From: Desulfobacteraceae bacterium
GTDB taxonomy: Bacteria > Desulfobacterota > Desulfobacteria > Desulfobacterales > DAOWNP01
DNA length: 10,399 nt
Direction: 5' to 3'
Assembly (NCBI GenBank): GCA_030642545.1
Contig: DAOWNP010000057.1
Span: 1-10,399, forward strand
Part shown: in pieces, positions 1 through 5,861 of the stretch
Layout of the letters: every line of letters begins with the position of its first letter
Numbering within the stretch: the first letter of the stretch is position 1
Translations under genes and position numbers: made by a program
Notes under the pieces: model-generated
What the model was told of the DNA's origin: nothing
Databases searched by the model: none
What the model saw: only the letters and a program-made list of their open reading frames with translations

Positions 1-231
1 AGATATAATATATTGAGTCTGTTCCAAAGAGAAAACGTTGACCAACGGTCAATTGGAGATTTATTCAGAGCCTGCTATGAAGAATTAGCCAACATAACTT
101 TTCTTGATGCCTTAAAAAGAATAATGCAACTAACTAAACTATGCTACGCAAAAGTTCATAATTTATCCGAGATGGTTATAAGCTCTATTCTTGATCTGAT
201 AATGGGGAAGCAATTGTATATTTTGGCCTGA
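1..231 (+). CDS. 3' end of an unidentified gene cut by the window edge; possible transposase tail
   Basis: The frame is open from base 1 to the TGA at 229-231, so this is most likely the C-terminus of a longer protein rather than a small gene starting at the TTG at 13. No ribosome site precedes that TTG. The visible 76 residues include the segment RSIGDLFRACYEELANITF, followed by alternating hydrophobic and helical sequence. This has the feel of the extreme C-terminus of some DDE transposases of the IS4 type, but that is an impression from memory and not a motif-based call. No catalytic residue lies in the visible part. If it is a transposase, the adjacent peptide cluster borders a mobile element, which would fit the repeats found downstream. 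Confidence 0.4.
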   Translation, partial: RYNILSLFQRENVDQRSIGDLFRACYEELANITFLDALKRIMQLTKLCYAKVHNLSEMVISSILDLIMGKQLYILA

Positions 232-240
232 ATAATAATC

Positions 241-263
241 AAACGCCCCAATTGAAGGGCATT
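241..263. terminator. Weak hairpin just after the left-edge gene
   Basis: GCCC (245-248) pairs with GGGC (257-260) around an 8-base loop. Flanking AAA and TTT extend the stem with one mismatch, which becomes a U-G pair when read on the minus strand. It begins 13 bases after the stop codon, so it could be a weak terminator or the inverted end of an element. No proper U-tract follows on the plus strand. Confidence 0.25.
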
Positions 264-322
264 TATAGATAATTCGTTCCTCAGAAAGTTAAATTAAACA
301 ATAAAAATAAGTCATTTATGTA

Positions 323-358
323 TTGACTTTTAAAAAAAAGGATATTAGTGCATGTACA
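323..358 (+). promoter_or_regulatory. Promoter-like block upstream of the first precursor gene
   Basis: TTGACT (323-328) is followed 14 bases later by TATTAG (343-348) and then by CATGTACA (351-358). The same arrangement, with identical phasing, recurs before the second precursor gene: TTTACT at 1401, TATTAA at 1421 and CATGTACA at 1429. A 14-base spacer is short for a sigma-70 promoter, so the conserved CATGTACA (containing the palindrome TGTACA) may instead be a regulator site or part of the real -10 region. The conservation is seen directly; the function is inferred. Confidence 0.4.
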
Positions 359-403
359 AGTTTCTTTCAATCAATAATTAATATTAATTTAGAGGAGAAA
401 GCA

Positions 404-613
404 ATGGATTTAAAAAATTTTAATTTAGAGAGCTTGTCAGACGAAGAAATCAAAACAATTAATGGTGGGACTGAAGCAGGTAATGGTAATGGTTGTTGTT
501 GGGGTTTCCCGGGTATAAGTGCAATTATAGGTTTTACATTGTGCACATTAGGTAATCTTAAAAATCTTACTATAAATGCCCATAATGGTTTTCTCAGCCT
601 TTTTTTTATTTAA
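404..613 (+). CDS. Double-glycine-leader precursor peptide 1 (class II microcin/bacteriocin-like)
   Basis: This 69-residue peptide starts at the ATG at 404. It follows a strong ribosome site (GAGGAG, 392-397) six bases away, and this start gives the same N-terminus as its two paralogs. Residues 1-22 are a classic GG leader: acidic/amphipathic, with LSDEEIKTINGG before the cut. This type of leader is recognised and cleaved by C39 peptidase domains such as the one encoded at 3544-5715. The 47-residue core starts TEAGNGNG, then CCWGFPG, a hydrophobic stretch with IGFTLCTLGNLKNL, and ends LSLFFI. It has three Cys (core positions 9, 10 and 25), so one disulfide is plausible. It has no Ser/Thr/Cys-rich pattern demanding modification, and no modification enzyme is nearby. 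A membrane-active secreted peptide is the best inference; a signalling peptide is the alternative. The core matches no named bacteriocin that I recognise. Confidence 0.82.
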   Translation: MDLKNFNLESLSDEEIKTINGGTEAGNGNGCCWGFPGISAIIGFTLCTLGNLKNLTINAHNGFLSLFFI

Positions 614-700
614 TACTAACTTTTTTTTATGATTTGCAGTTACTAATGTCTATCAATAAAATCAGTATGTTAGACAGTGCTTCTGAAATATGCATTGTAT

Positions 701-743
701 TTAATTATTTCTGATTTCACAGGTTGTGACAAGACACAAATTT
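701..743. repeat. Diverged repeat block, copy 1 (partner at 1951-1992)
   Basis: The sequence around TTTCTGATTTCACAGGTTGT lines up, with few mismatches and single-base gaps, with that around TTTCTGATTTTACAGGTTGT directly after precursor gene 3. Both blocks lie 3' of a precursor gene, here about 90 bases after the stop and there immediately after it. This supports an older duplication of gene plus downstream DNA. Confidence 0.65.
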
Positions 744-785
744 TAGATAAATCCCATTTTTACACAAAAGAGCAGTTTTTAGATT

Positions 786-822
786 TTACCATTTCGAATC
801 ACAATGTGATTCGAAATGGTAA
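786..822. repeat. Perfect 37-bp palindrome (18-bp arms, one-base centre)
   Basis: The left half TTACCATTTCGAATCACA is exactly the reverse complement of the right half TGTGATTCGAAATGGTAA, with a single A at 804 between them. As DNA it could be a dimer-binding site or cruciform. As RNA it would form a long hairpin with a tiny loop. No U-run follows, so it is not a standard terminator. It has no counterpart in the similar DNA downstream of precursor 3, so it may be an inserted palindromic element. Confidence 0.8.
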
Positions 823-921
823 TTATAGATATATTCAAATAATAAACTGATATTTCATGTACAATATCTTTATTCTAATCAAAGGTAGATAGCCTCTTTG
901 TATAAAAAGTGGGACATACCC

Positions 922-1000
922 AAAAACTTTCCTCCAAAATTTTACAATCGGTATTTGTAAAAGTAATTTAGCCCCTGTTTCTATTCATTTCTATTTATAC
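922..1000. repeat. Diverged repeat block, copy 1 (partner at about 2121-2207)
   Basis: Starting at AAAAACTTTCCTCCAAAATT, the block aligns with AAAAACTTTTTTCCCAAAAT at 2121. It continues through a matching GTATTTGTAA / GTGTTTGTAA and on to CATTTCTATTTATA / AATTTCTATATATA. Together with 701-743 it shows that the DNA following precursors 1 and 3 shares an origin. Confidence 0.65.
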
Positions 1001-1098
1001 AACATGTTTTTTAGCTGCGTATATAATATTAAAAGATAAAAAAATATTATTTTATACTAACAGGCATATACTATTTTTTAGAAATGTTTAGTTTTTTT

Positions 1099-1326
1099 TG
1101 TCCAACCTCCTTAGCTTGTAAATATCATGTCCCTCAATCTTCGACAGGCGGATGCAAAACACTAATTTATCCAAATTTCTGCGTTAGAAAATAAATTTGA
1201 TCCGGAAAATACAACGGGTATGCCTGTGGTCAAATCTATTTTCTGCCTTGAACATAGAAGAAATTTTCCATTCTGCAGGCAACCTGTCGATTAAAAAAAA
1301 TAGCTGGAAAACCGAGTTTTTGGACA
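1099..1326. repeat. Imperfect inverted repeat, possible decayed non-autonomous element
   Basis: Facing matches occur in order. TCGACAGG (1141-1148) faces CCTGTCGA (1283-1290). AAATTTCT (1173-1180) faces AGAAATTT (1258-1265). AGAAAATAAATTTGATCC (from 1186) faces, inverted, a near-identical sequence in 1226-1245. Further out, TGTCCAA (1099-1105) faces TTGGACA (1320-1326). The whole could be a degraded miniature element or a structured RNA. One frame across 1127-1290 is open except for a single TAA at 1163-1165 (downstream part includes ENKFDPENTTGMPVVK), so a gene remnant is an alternative reading. Confidence 0.4.
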
Positions 1327-1400
1327 CCCAACACTAAATATAGTACTTTTCTAATACTAATTTTTCTTAAAAATAAGAAAAAAATCAGTCTTCTTCACTA

Positions 1401-1436
1401 TTTACTTAACAATGAAAAAATATTAAAACATGTACA
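1401..1436 (+). promoter_or_regulatory. Promoter-like block upstream of the second precursor gene
   Basis: TTTACT (1401-1406), TATTAA (1421-1426) and CATGTACA (1429-1436) repeat the order and exact spacing seen before precursor 1 at 323-358. The 270-bp tandem repeat starts at 1427, so precursor 3 inherits CATGTACA but not the upstream hexamers. Precursor 3 may therefore depend on read-through from here. Confidence 0.4.
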
Positions 1437-1950
1437 GTTTTTAAAAAAAAATACTGATTTCAATTTTAATTTTAATTTAAAGGAAAAAGAAATGGATTTA
1501 AAAAATTTTAATTTAGAGAGCTTGTCAGACGAAGAAATCAAAACAATTAATGGTGGTGGATCTTGTTGTGGTTGGGGATTCCCGGTTATGAGTAAACTTA
1601 TAGGTTTTACACTGTGCACATTAGGTAATCTTAAAAGTCTTGCTATAGGTACTCATAATAGTATTCTCAGCCTTTTTTATATCGGATAATCCAGCTAACA
1701 TGTACAGTTTTTAAAAAAAAATACTGATTTCAATTTTAATTTTAATTTAAAGGAAAAAGAAATGGATTTAAAAAATTTTAATTTAGAGAGCTTGTCAGAC
1801 GAAGAAATCAAAACAATTAATGGTGGTGGATCTTGTGGTTGGGGATTCCCGGTTATGAGTAAACTTATAGGTTTTACATTGTGCACATTAGGTAATCTTA
1901 AAAATCTTGTTATAAATACCCATAATAGTATTCTCGGGCTTCTTTCTATC
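1427..1950. repeat. 270-bp tandem duplication carrying precursor genes 2 and 3
   Basis: Copy one is 1427-1696 and copy two begins at 1697. The first 140 bases (5' leader, ribosome site, leader peptide and first core codons) are identical in both. The next difference is a 3-base deletion in copy two, removing one TGT (Cys) codon from a TGTTGTGG context. The 3' parts differ by scattered substitutions, and similarity ends near the stop codons. The event looks recent compared with the split from precursor 1. Confidence 0.9.
1492..1689 (+). CDS. Double-glycine-leader precursor peptide 2
   Basis: This 65-residue peptide has its ATG seven bases after AAGGA (1480-1484). Residues 1-22 are identical to the leader of precursor 1, and the leader DNA is also identical for at least 65 bases. 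The GG is followed by a third Gly, so the cut could be after residue 22 or 23, but after residue 22 is expected. The core begins GSCCGWGFP, then VMSKLIGFTLCTLGNLKSL, and ends in a hydrophobic ILSLFYIG tail. It has three Cys; the conserved pair is one N-terminal Cys and the one in TLCTLG. It is the first of the tandem pair and is probably co-transcribed with precursor 3. The predicted fate is export and processing by the C39-ABC transporter encoded 1.9 kb downstream. A multi-peptide bacteriocin or variant pheromones would both fit. Confidence 0.82.
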   Translation: MDLKNFNLESLSDEEIKTINGGGSCCGWGFPVMSKLIGFTLCTLGNLKSLAIGTHNSILSLFYIG

Positions 1951-1953
1951 TAA
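1762..1953 (+). CDS. Double-glycine-leader precursor peptide 3
   Basis: This 63-residue peptide uses AAGGA (1750-1754) before the ATG. The leader is identical to those of the other two precursors. The core begins GSCGWGFP and then matches precursor 2 through IGFTLCTLGNLK, ending LGLLSI. It has just two Cys, the minimal conserved pair, which argues that those two form the disulfide and that the extra Cys of peptides 1 and 2 is accessory. Its central DNA agrees with precursor 1 at several sites where precursor 2 differs (for example ACATTGTGCAC rather than ACACTGTGCAC). It is therefore a mosaic, or nearer to the common ancestor. Only 73 bases separate it from precursor 2. Confidence 0.82.
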   Translation: MDLKNFNLESLSDEEIKTINGGGSCGWGFPVMSKLIGFTLCTLGNLKNLVINTHNSILGLLSI

Positions 1954-1992
1954 TATTTCTGATTTTACAGGTTGTTACAAGGCTCAAATTTC
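1951..1992. repeat. Diverged repeat block, copy 2 (partner at 701-743)
   Basis: This block follows directly on the stop codon of precursor 3 and matches the block that lies further downstream of precursor 1. It also contains the left arm of the stem-loop at 1963-2062. Confidence 0.65.
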
Positions 1993-2062
1993 ATATTACA
2001 GTTTGTATATGATATATTTGTGCTGAATTTATTTCCAAAAAATTTTGTAACAATCTGTAAAA
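1963..2062 (+). ncRNA. Long-range stem-loop in the 3' region of precursor gene 3
   Basis: TTTTACAGGTTGTTACAA (1963-1980) pairs along all 18 bases with TTGTAACAATCTGTAAAA (2045-2062). As RNA there is one G-U pair; the loop is about 64 bases. CTGA and TCAG can extend it past a bulge. No U-tract follows, so a transcript-stabilising structure or a DNA-level inverted repeat is likelier than a terminator. It lies between the precursor genes and the transporter operon. Confidence 0.5.
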
Positions 2063-2120
2063 TATTTCAGATGTTAAAGTTTAAGTTATGGTTGAATTAG
2101 AACTAATCCCAATATTTTTT

Positions 2121-2207
2121 AAAAACTTTTTTCCCAAAATTTTGCAATTGGTGTTTGTAAAGTAACTTCGTCTTTGTTTTTATCTATTTAATTTCTATAT
2201 ATAATTT
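2121..2207. repeat. Diverged repeat block, copy 2 (partner at 922-1000)
   Basis: This is the second half of the duplicated DNA that follows precursor genes. The start-to-block distance is about 360 bases after precursor 3 but about 520 after precursor 1. Copy 1 has therefore gained DNA, including the palindrome at 786-822, or copy 2 has lost it. Confidence 0.65.
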
Positions 2208-2268
2208 TATTAAACTTTTATCTTTGATGTTGTAATAATAGAGATGTTGCAGTTATTTTTATATATTA

Positions 2269-2298
2269 TTGACTAAATTCATTAAATAAACATATAGT
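2269..2298 (+). promoter_or_regulatory. Sigma-70-like promoter for the export operon
   Basis: TTGACT (2269-2274) and TATAGT (2293-2298) are each five of six to consensus and are separated by 18 bases. Transcription would start near 2305, giving a 5' leader of about 65 bases before the hlyD-type ATG at 2369. This suggests the exporter can be expressed separately from the precursors. No operator is recognisable. Confidence 0.55.
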
Positions 2299-2368
2299 AT
2301 ATGGATTTATATTCAAAAAGAATTATTTATAACAAAATCTCTGTTTTTTACAAAAAATAAATATTATT

Positions 2369-3544
2369 ATGCAAAAATCAATATTTCCATCTGAAATAAT
2401 CGAATATACAGCAGAACATATATTATCGCGGTTTTCAGTTAAAAGTAATGTTATTTATTGTGTCGTTATATTTGCCATAATAACAACTATTGCTCTTCTT
2501 CCCTTTATAGTAATTCCTATATCTATACAATGCAGCGGAATAATAAGACCTCTTGCAGAAAAAAATGCTGTTAAATCTCTTGTTTCTGGAGTTGTTTCAA
2601 ATATCTATATAAAAGAGAATCAGTTTGTTAAAAAAAATCAGATAATGATGGAAATAGATCTGTCAATTATAAAAGAAAAATTAAACTTTATTAATTATAA
2701 ATTAGACACTAACAAATCTAATTTAAGCGATCTTAAATTACTTACCAGGTTATCTGTTTCAAATTTTTTGATTAATAGAAAAAAAATAAAAAGTATGCAC
2801 TATAAAAGTCAATATGTATTGCTTTTAAGTCAGATAGAAAAAAACGCAAAAGAGTATAAAAATGCTAAAAATGAGTTGAAACGGACTCAATATCTTTATG
2901 AAGAAAAACTCTCAAGTTTAAGTGATCTGGAATATAGAAGGCTTGAAGTAGCCAAATTAAATATTCATAAAAAACTTATTATTGAACAGCAGCTTGAAAA
3001 ATGGAATAGCGAAATAACCAGATATTTATTGAATCAAAGACAGTTAATTACAGATAAGGAACAGATAGAAACCAACAAGAAAAATTATACTATAAAAAGT
3101 CCTGTTTCAGGGACTGTAGAGCAGTTTGCCGGAATCTCTATTGGAAGTGCAATACAGGCGGCTCAACAGATAGCTGTTATATCACCTGATAAAAATCTTA
3201 TTTTAGAAGTACATGTACTGCCTAACAATATAGGTTTGATAGGAGTAGGAACAAAAGCTAAAATTCAAATTGATGCTTTTAACTATAATCAATGGGGGCT
3301 TGCTGCAGGAGAGATATATGATATAGCAGATGATTTTATTTTAATAAATAATCAGGCTGTATTTAAAATAAGATGCAAATTAAATCAAAAATTTCTTATG
3401 CTTAAAAATGGTTATAAAGGATATATAAAAAAAGGAATGTCTGCGAGAGTTCGTTTTATGATAACAAAAAGAACTTTATATCAACTGCTTTTTGATAAAA
3501 TTGATGACTGGTTAAATCCGTTGCAAAAAAGTGAGGATAAGTAA
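2369..3544 (+). CDS. HlyD-family membrane-fusion protein of the peptide exporter
   Basis: This 391-residue periplasmic adaptor links the inner-membrane ABC transporter to the TolC-like channel. Residues 1-28 are cytoplasmic, followed by one membrane span at about 29-51. GIIRPLAEKNAVKSLVSG (57-74) opens the first barrel/lipoyl half, and a Lys/Glu/Leu-rich coiled-coil hairpin runs about 95-235. The second lipoyl half and beta-barrel follow from YTIKSPVSGTV (240-250). The length is normal for the family. The sequence resembles adaptors paired with C39-ABC transporters rather than drug-efflux adaptors. The ATG is preceded only by A/T sequence with no Shine-Dalgarno, so translation initiation may be weak or unleadered in style; no better in-frame start exists upstream. 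Its TAA overlaps the next ATG (TAATG at 3542-3546), giving translational coupling to the ABC transporter. Confidence 0.93.
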   Translation: MQKSIFPSEIIEYTAEHILSRFSVKSNVIYCVVIFAIITTIALLPFIVIPISIQCSGIIRPLAEKNAVKSLVSGVVSNIYIKENQFVKKNQIMMEIDLSIIKEKLNFINYKLDTNKSNLSDLKLLTRLSVSNFLINRKKIKSMHYKSQYVLLLSQIEKNAKEYKNAKNELKRTQYLYEEKLSSLSDLEYRRLEVAKLNIHKKLIIEQQLEKWNSEITRYLLNQRQLITDKEQIETNKKNYTIKSPVSGTVEQFAGISIGSAIQAAQQIAVISPDKNLILEVHVLPNNIGLIGVGTKAKIQIDAFNYNQWGLAAGEIYDIADDFILINNQAVFKIRCKLNQKFLMLKNGYKGYIKKGMSARVRFMITKRTLYQLLFDKIDDWLNPLQKSEDK

Positions 3545-5715
3545 TGGGGAATAAAATTACGGCTTATAAACAACAGGATATAACCGATTGTGGTGCAGCT
3601 TGTCTTGCTTCTATTTCTGATTATTATGGATATCAGATTCCTATTTCACGAATAAGACAATATGCTTCAACAGATAAAAAGGGAACCAATGTTCTTGGTA
3701 TGATAGAGGCTGCAGAAAAACTTGGATTTTCTGCAAAAGGAGTAAAAGGACCTTTTGAAAGTCTGTTTAAAATTCCAAAACCAGCTATTGCTCATGTTGT
3801 TATAAAAAAAGTTTTACATCATTATGTTGTGATTTACAAAGTCACAAAAAAGCATGTTTTTGTTATGGATCCTGCTTATGGAGAGGTTAAAAAAGTTCTC
3901 CATAAAGATTTTATAGATGAATGGACAGGAGTATTAATTTTAATGCTCCCCTCAGAGGAGTTTAAAAAAGGAAAAGAAACAACATCAGCAATCAGCCGCT
4001 TCTGGAATCTTATAAAGCCTCATAAAACAATAATGACAGAAGCTTTGATTGGTGCAATAGTAACTACAATGCTCGGACTCTCAACAGCCATTTATGTCCA
4101 GAAAATTGTGGATTATGTTCTTGTGGAGGGTAATATAAATCTTTTAAATCTCATGAGCATCAGCATGATTATTATCCTTTTACTTAATGTTTTTGTAGGA
4201 ACAATGGGAACTCTGTTTACTTTAAGAACAGGACAGAAAATAGATGTAAGGCTTATTTTAGGTTATTATAAACACCTGTTAAATCTTCCTCAAAAATTTT
4301 TCGATACCATGCGTATTGGAGAGATAATATCAAGATTAAATGATGCTGTAAAGATTCGTACATTTATAAATGAAACCGCGATAGAAGTAGTAGTAAATAT
4401 ACTGACATTGATATTTTCTGTTACTCTTATGATAATATATTCATGGAAAATAGCATTCTTAATGTTAGGAGTATTTCCATTATATGTAATTATATATTTT
4501 ATTGTAAATAAAATTAATAAAAAATTTCAGCGGAAAATAATGGAAAATTCTGCAGAATTAGAGACTCAGCTTGTTGAATCACTTAATTCTGTAAAAACTA
4601 TAAAACAGTTTGGGCTTGAATGGCATGCAAATATTAAAACTGAAACACGTTTTGTAAAGCTTCTTGGTACTATATATAAATCAGGAATTAACTCTATTTT
4701 TGCTGGCAAAAGTGCATTTTTTATATCATCATTATTTACAATAATACTGTTGTGGTTAGGATCAACACTTGTTTTGAAACAGGTACTAACTCCAGGAGAA
4801 TTAATGTCATGTTATTCTCTTGTAGCTTATTTTACAGGTCCCATAGGCAATTTGATTGGTATAAATAAAGTTGTTCAGGATGCAATGATTGCATCTGATC
4901 GTTTGTTTGAGATAATGGATCTTGAACAGGAAAAAACTCACGGCACTATAGAGCTTGCACGAGATGCAATTACGGATATATCATTTAATAATATATCATT
5001 CAGATATGGTTCACGAGCAGATGTTTTTAAAAATTTAAATCTTGTTATAAAAACAGGAATAGCTACAGGTGTTGTAGGAGAAAGCGGATCAGGGAAAACA
5101 ACCCTGGCAGCACTTATTCAGAAAATATATCCAGTTAATCATGGAATTATAAAAATAGCTGATATTGATATTAATGAATATACTACAGAAAGTTTAAGAA
5201 ATATTATAAGTATTGTTCCTCAGCAGATAGATATTTTTGCAGGAAGTATAATTGATAATATTGCAGTAGGTGACTTTGAACCTGATATGCAAAAGATTGA
5301 TAAAATATGTAATACATTAGGAATTAAAGAATTTATTGAAACATTACCTAATGGGTATCAGTCTTTTCTCGGTGAAAACGGAGCAAATCTTTCAGGTGGA
5401 GAAAGACAACGAATAGCTATTGCAAGGGCATTGTATAAAGATCCGGAAGTCTTGATCTTAGATGAAGCAACATCTTCTTTGGATTCCGGTTCAGAGCAGT
5501 ATGTACAAAAAGCAATTAAACTGCTTGTTGAAAAGAAAAAAACGGTAATAATAATTGCTCATAGATTAAGCACTATAAAAAACACAAATGATATTATAGT
5601 ATTTTCTAAAGGAGAGGTGATAGAGCGTGGTTCTCACGATGAGTTATACAACAATAAAAAAACATATTACAGGCTTTGGAAAAATCAGTTTCCAATGACA
5701 GATACAGCAGGTTAA
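3544..5715 (+). CDS. Peptidase-containing ABC transporter (C39-TMD-NBD) that cuts GG leaders and exports the peptides
   Basis: This 723-residue protein has the standard three-domain plan. The C39 cysteine peptidase (about 1-140) shows the oxyanion Gln10, catalytic Cys16 in DITDCGAAC, His93 in HHYVVIY and Asp109 in MDPAYG, so it appears active. The membrane domain (about 150-450) has six hydrophobic segments. The ATPase domain has Walker A GESGSGKT (512-519), signature LSGGERQ (616-622), Walker B LILDEA with Asp640-Glu641, and the switch His673. Family knowledge: such proteins cleave double-glycine leaders in the cytoplasm and drive the core peptide out. The three precursors upstream are the obvious substrates. 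The ribosome site (GAGGA, about 3532-3536) lies inside the end of hlyD and the genes overlap by one base, so stoichiometric expression with the adaptor is expected. Confidence 0.96.
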   Translation: MGNKITAYKQQDITDCGAACLASISDYYGYQIPISRIRQYASTDKKGTNVLGMIEAAEKLGFSAKGVKGPFESLFKIPKPAIAHVVIKKVLHHYVVIYKVTKKHVFVMDPAYGEVKKVLHKDFIDEWTGVLILMLPSEEFKKGKETTSAISRFWNLIKPHKTIMTEALIGAIVTTMLGLSTAIYVQKIVDYVLVEGNINLLNLMSISMIIILLLNVFVGTMGTLFTLRTGQKIDVRLILGYYKHLLNLPQKFFDTMRIGEIISRLNDAVKIRTFINETAIEVVVNILTLIFSVTLMIIYSWKIAFLMLGVFPLYVIIYFIVNKINKKFQRKIMENSAELETQLVESLNSVKTIKQFGLEWHANIKTETRFVKLLGTIYKSGINSIFAGKSAFFISSLFTIILLWLGSTLVLKQVLTPGELMSCYSLVAYFTGPIGNLIGINKVVQDAMIASDRLFEIMDLEQEKTHGTIELARDAITDISFNNISFRYGSRADVFKNLNLVIKTGIATGVVGESGSGKTTLAALIQKIYPVNHGIIKIADIDINEYTTESLRNIISIVPQQIDIFAGSIIDNIAVGDFEPDMQKIDKICNTLGIKEFIETLPNGYQSFLGENGANLSGGERQRIAIARALYKDPEVLILDEATSSLDSGSEQYVQKAIKLLVEKKKTVIIIAHRLSTIKNTNDIIVFSKGEVIERGSHDELYNNKKTYYRLWKNQFPMTDTAG

Positions 5716-5739
5716 ATTTTTTCATAGTTTAATTTGTCC

Positions 5740-5832
5740 ATGTTTCTAAATTATATGCTTGTTACTGTCAGCCAGACTCTTTTAAATTTTACTATAGCTT
5801 ATGTTTTGGCATTTGGAGGTCTATTGTTATGA
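5740..5832 (+). CDS. Possible 30-residue hydrophobic small protein upstream of the TolC-like gene
   Basis: An ATG at 5740 opens a 30-codon frame ending at TGA 5830-5832. The product starts MFLNYMLV and ends IAYVLAFGGLLL, which would be a single membrane-spanning segment. It has no ribosome site of its own, which is the main reason for doubt. Its stop overlaps the ATG of the next mini-frame (ATGA at 5829-5832). It is the only small hydrophobic frame in the export operon, so it is a weak candidate for a peptide-interacting or immunity factor. It could equally be chance. Confidence 0.25.
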   Translation: MFLNYMLVTVSQTLLNFTIAYVLAFGGLLL

Positions 5833-5861
5833 CCAACCCCAAGTTATCTGGAAAAAAATGA
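5829..5861 (+). CDS. Possible 10-residue leader peptide coupled to the TolC-like gene
   Basis: The best Shine-Dalgarno in the region, GGAGGT (5815-5820), lies eight bases before this ATG, not before the TolC start. The frame encodes MTNPKLSGKK and stops at TGA 5859-5861. That stop overlaps the TolC ATG as ATGA (5858-5861). Such a mini-frame would deliver ribosomes to the TolC start by termination-reinitiation. The overlap and the Shine-Dalgarno are seen directly; the coupling is inferred. Confidence 0.4.
   Translation: MTNPKLSGKK

Larger units (their letters stand above)
614..1400. other. Long AT-rich non-coding stretch between precursor genes 1 and 2
   Basis: No convincing gene is present in these ~790 bases. 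They contain a perfect 18-bp-arm palindrome (786-822), a CATGTACA copy (856-863) like the one upstream of the precursor genes, two blocks similar to DNA downstream of precursor 3 (701-743 and 922-1000), and an imperfect long inverted repeat (1141-1290) in a slightly more GC-rich patch. The precursor 1 stop codon is followed by a T-run (620-627), but I see no strong terminator stem before it. Confidence 0.6.

Noticed and set aside
323..403. Longer N-terminus for precursor 1 starting at a TTG at 323
   Set aside because: The TTG belongs to the promoter-like TTGACT. The strong GAGGAG site and the identity of the leader with its paralogs fix the ATG at 404.
1398..1619. Minus-strand open frame across precursor 2, with a sister at 1695-1886 across precursor 3
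   Set aside because: Both are the antisense of the duplicated leader and core sequence, so their similarity merely reflects the tandem repeat. They lack ribosome sites and known features.
404..1953. Lanthipeptide or other modified RiPP interpretation of the precursors
   Set aside because: No LanM, LanB/C, radical-SAM, YcaO or other modifying enzyme is present in the window, and the cores are poor in Ser/Thr next to Cys. A modifier outside the window cannot be excluded.
5801..5857. In-frame ATG 19 codons upstream for the TolC-like protein
   Set aside because: It would bury the signal peptide behind a non-hydrophobic extension and lacks a ribosome site of its own. The ATG at 5858 gives a standard signal sequence.
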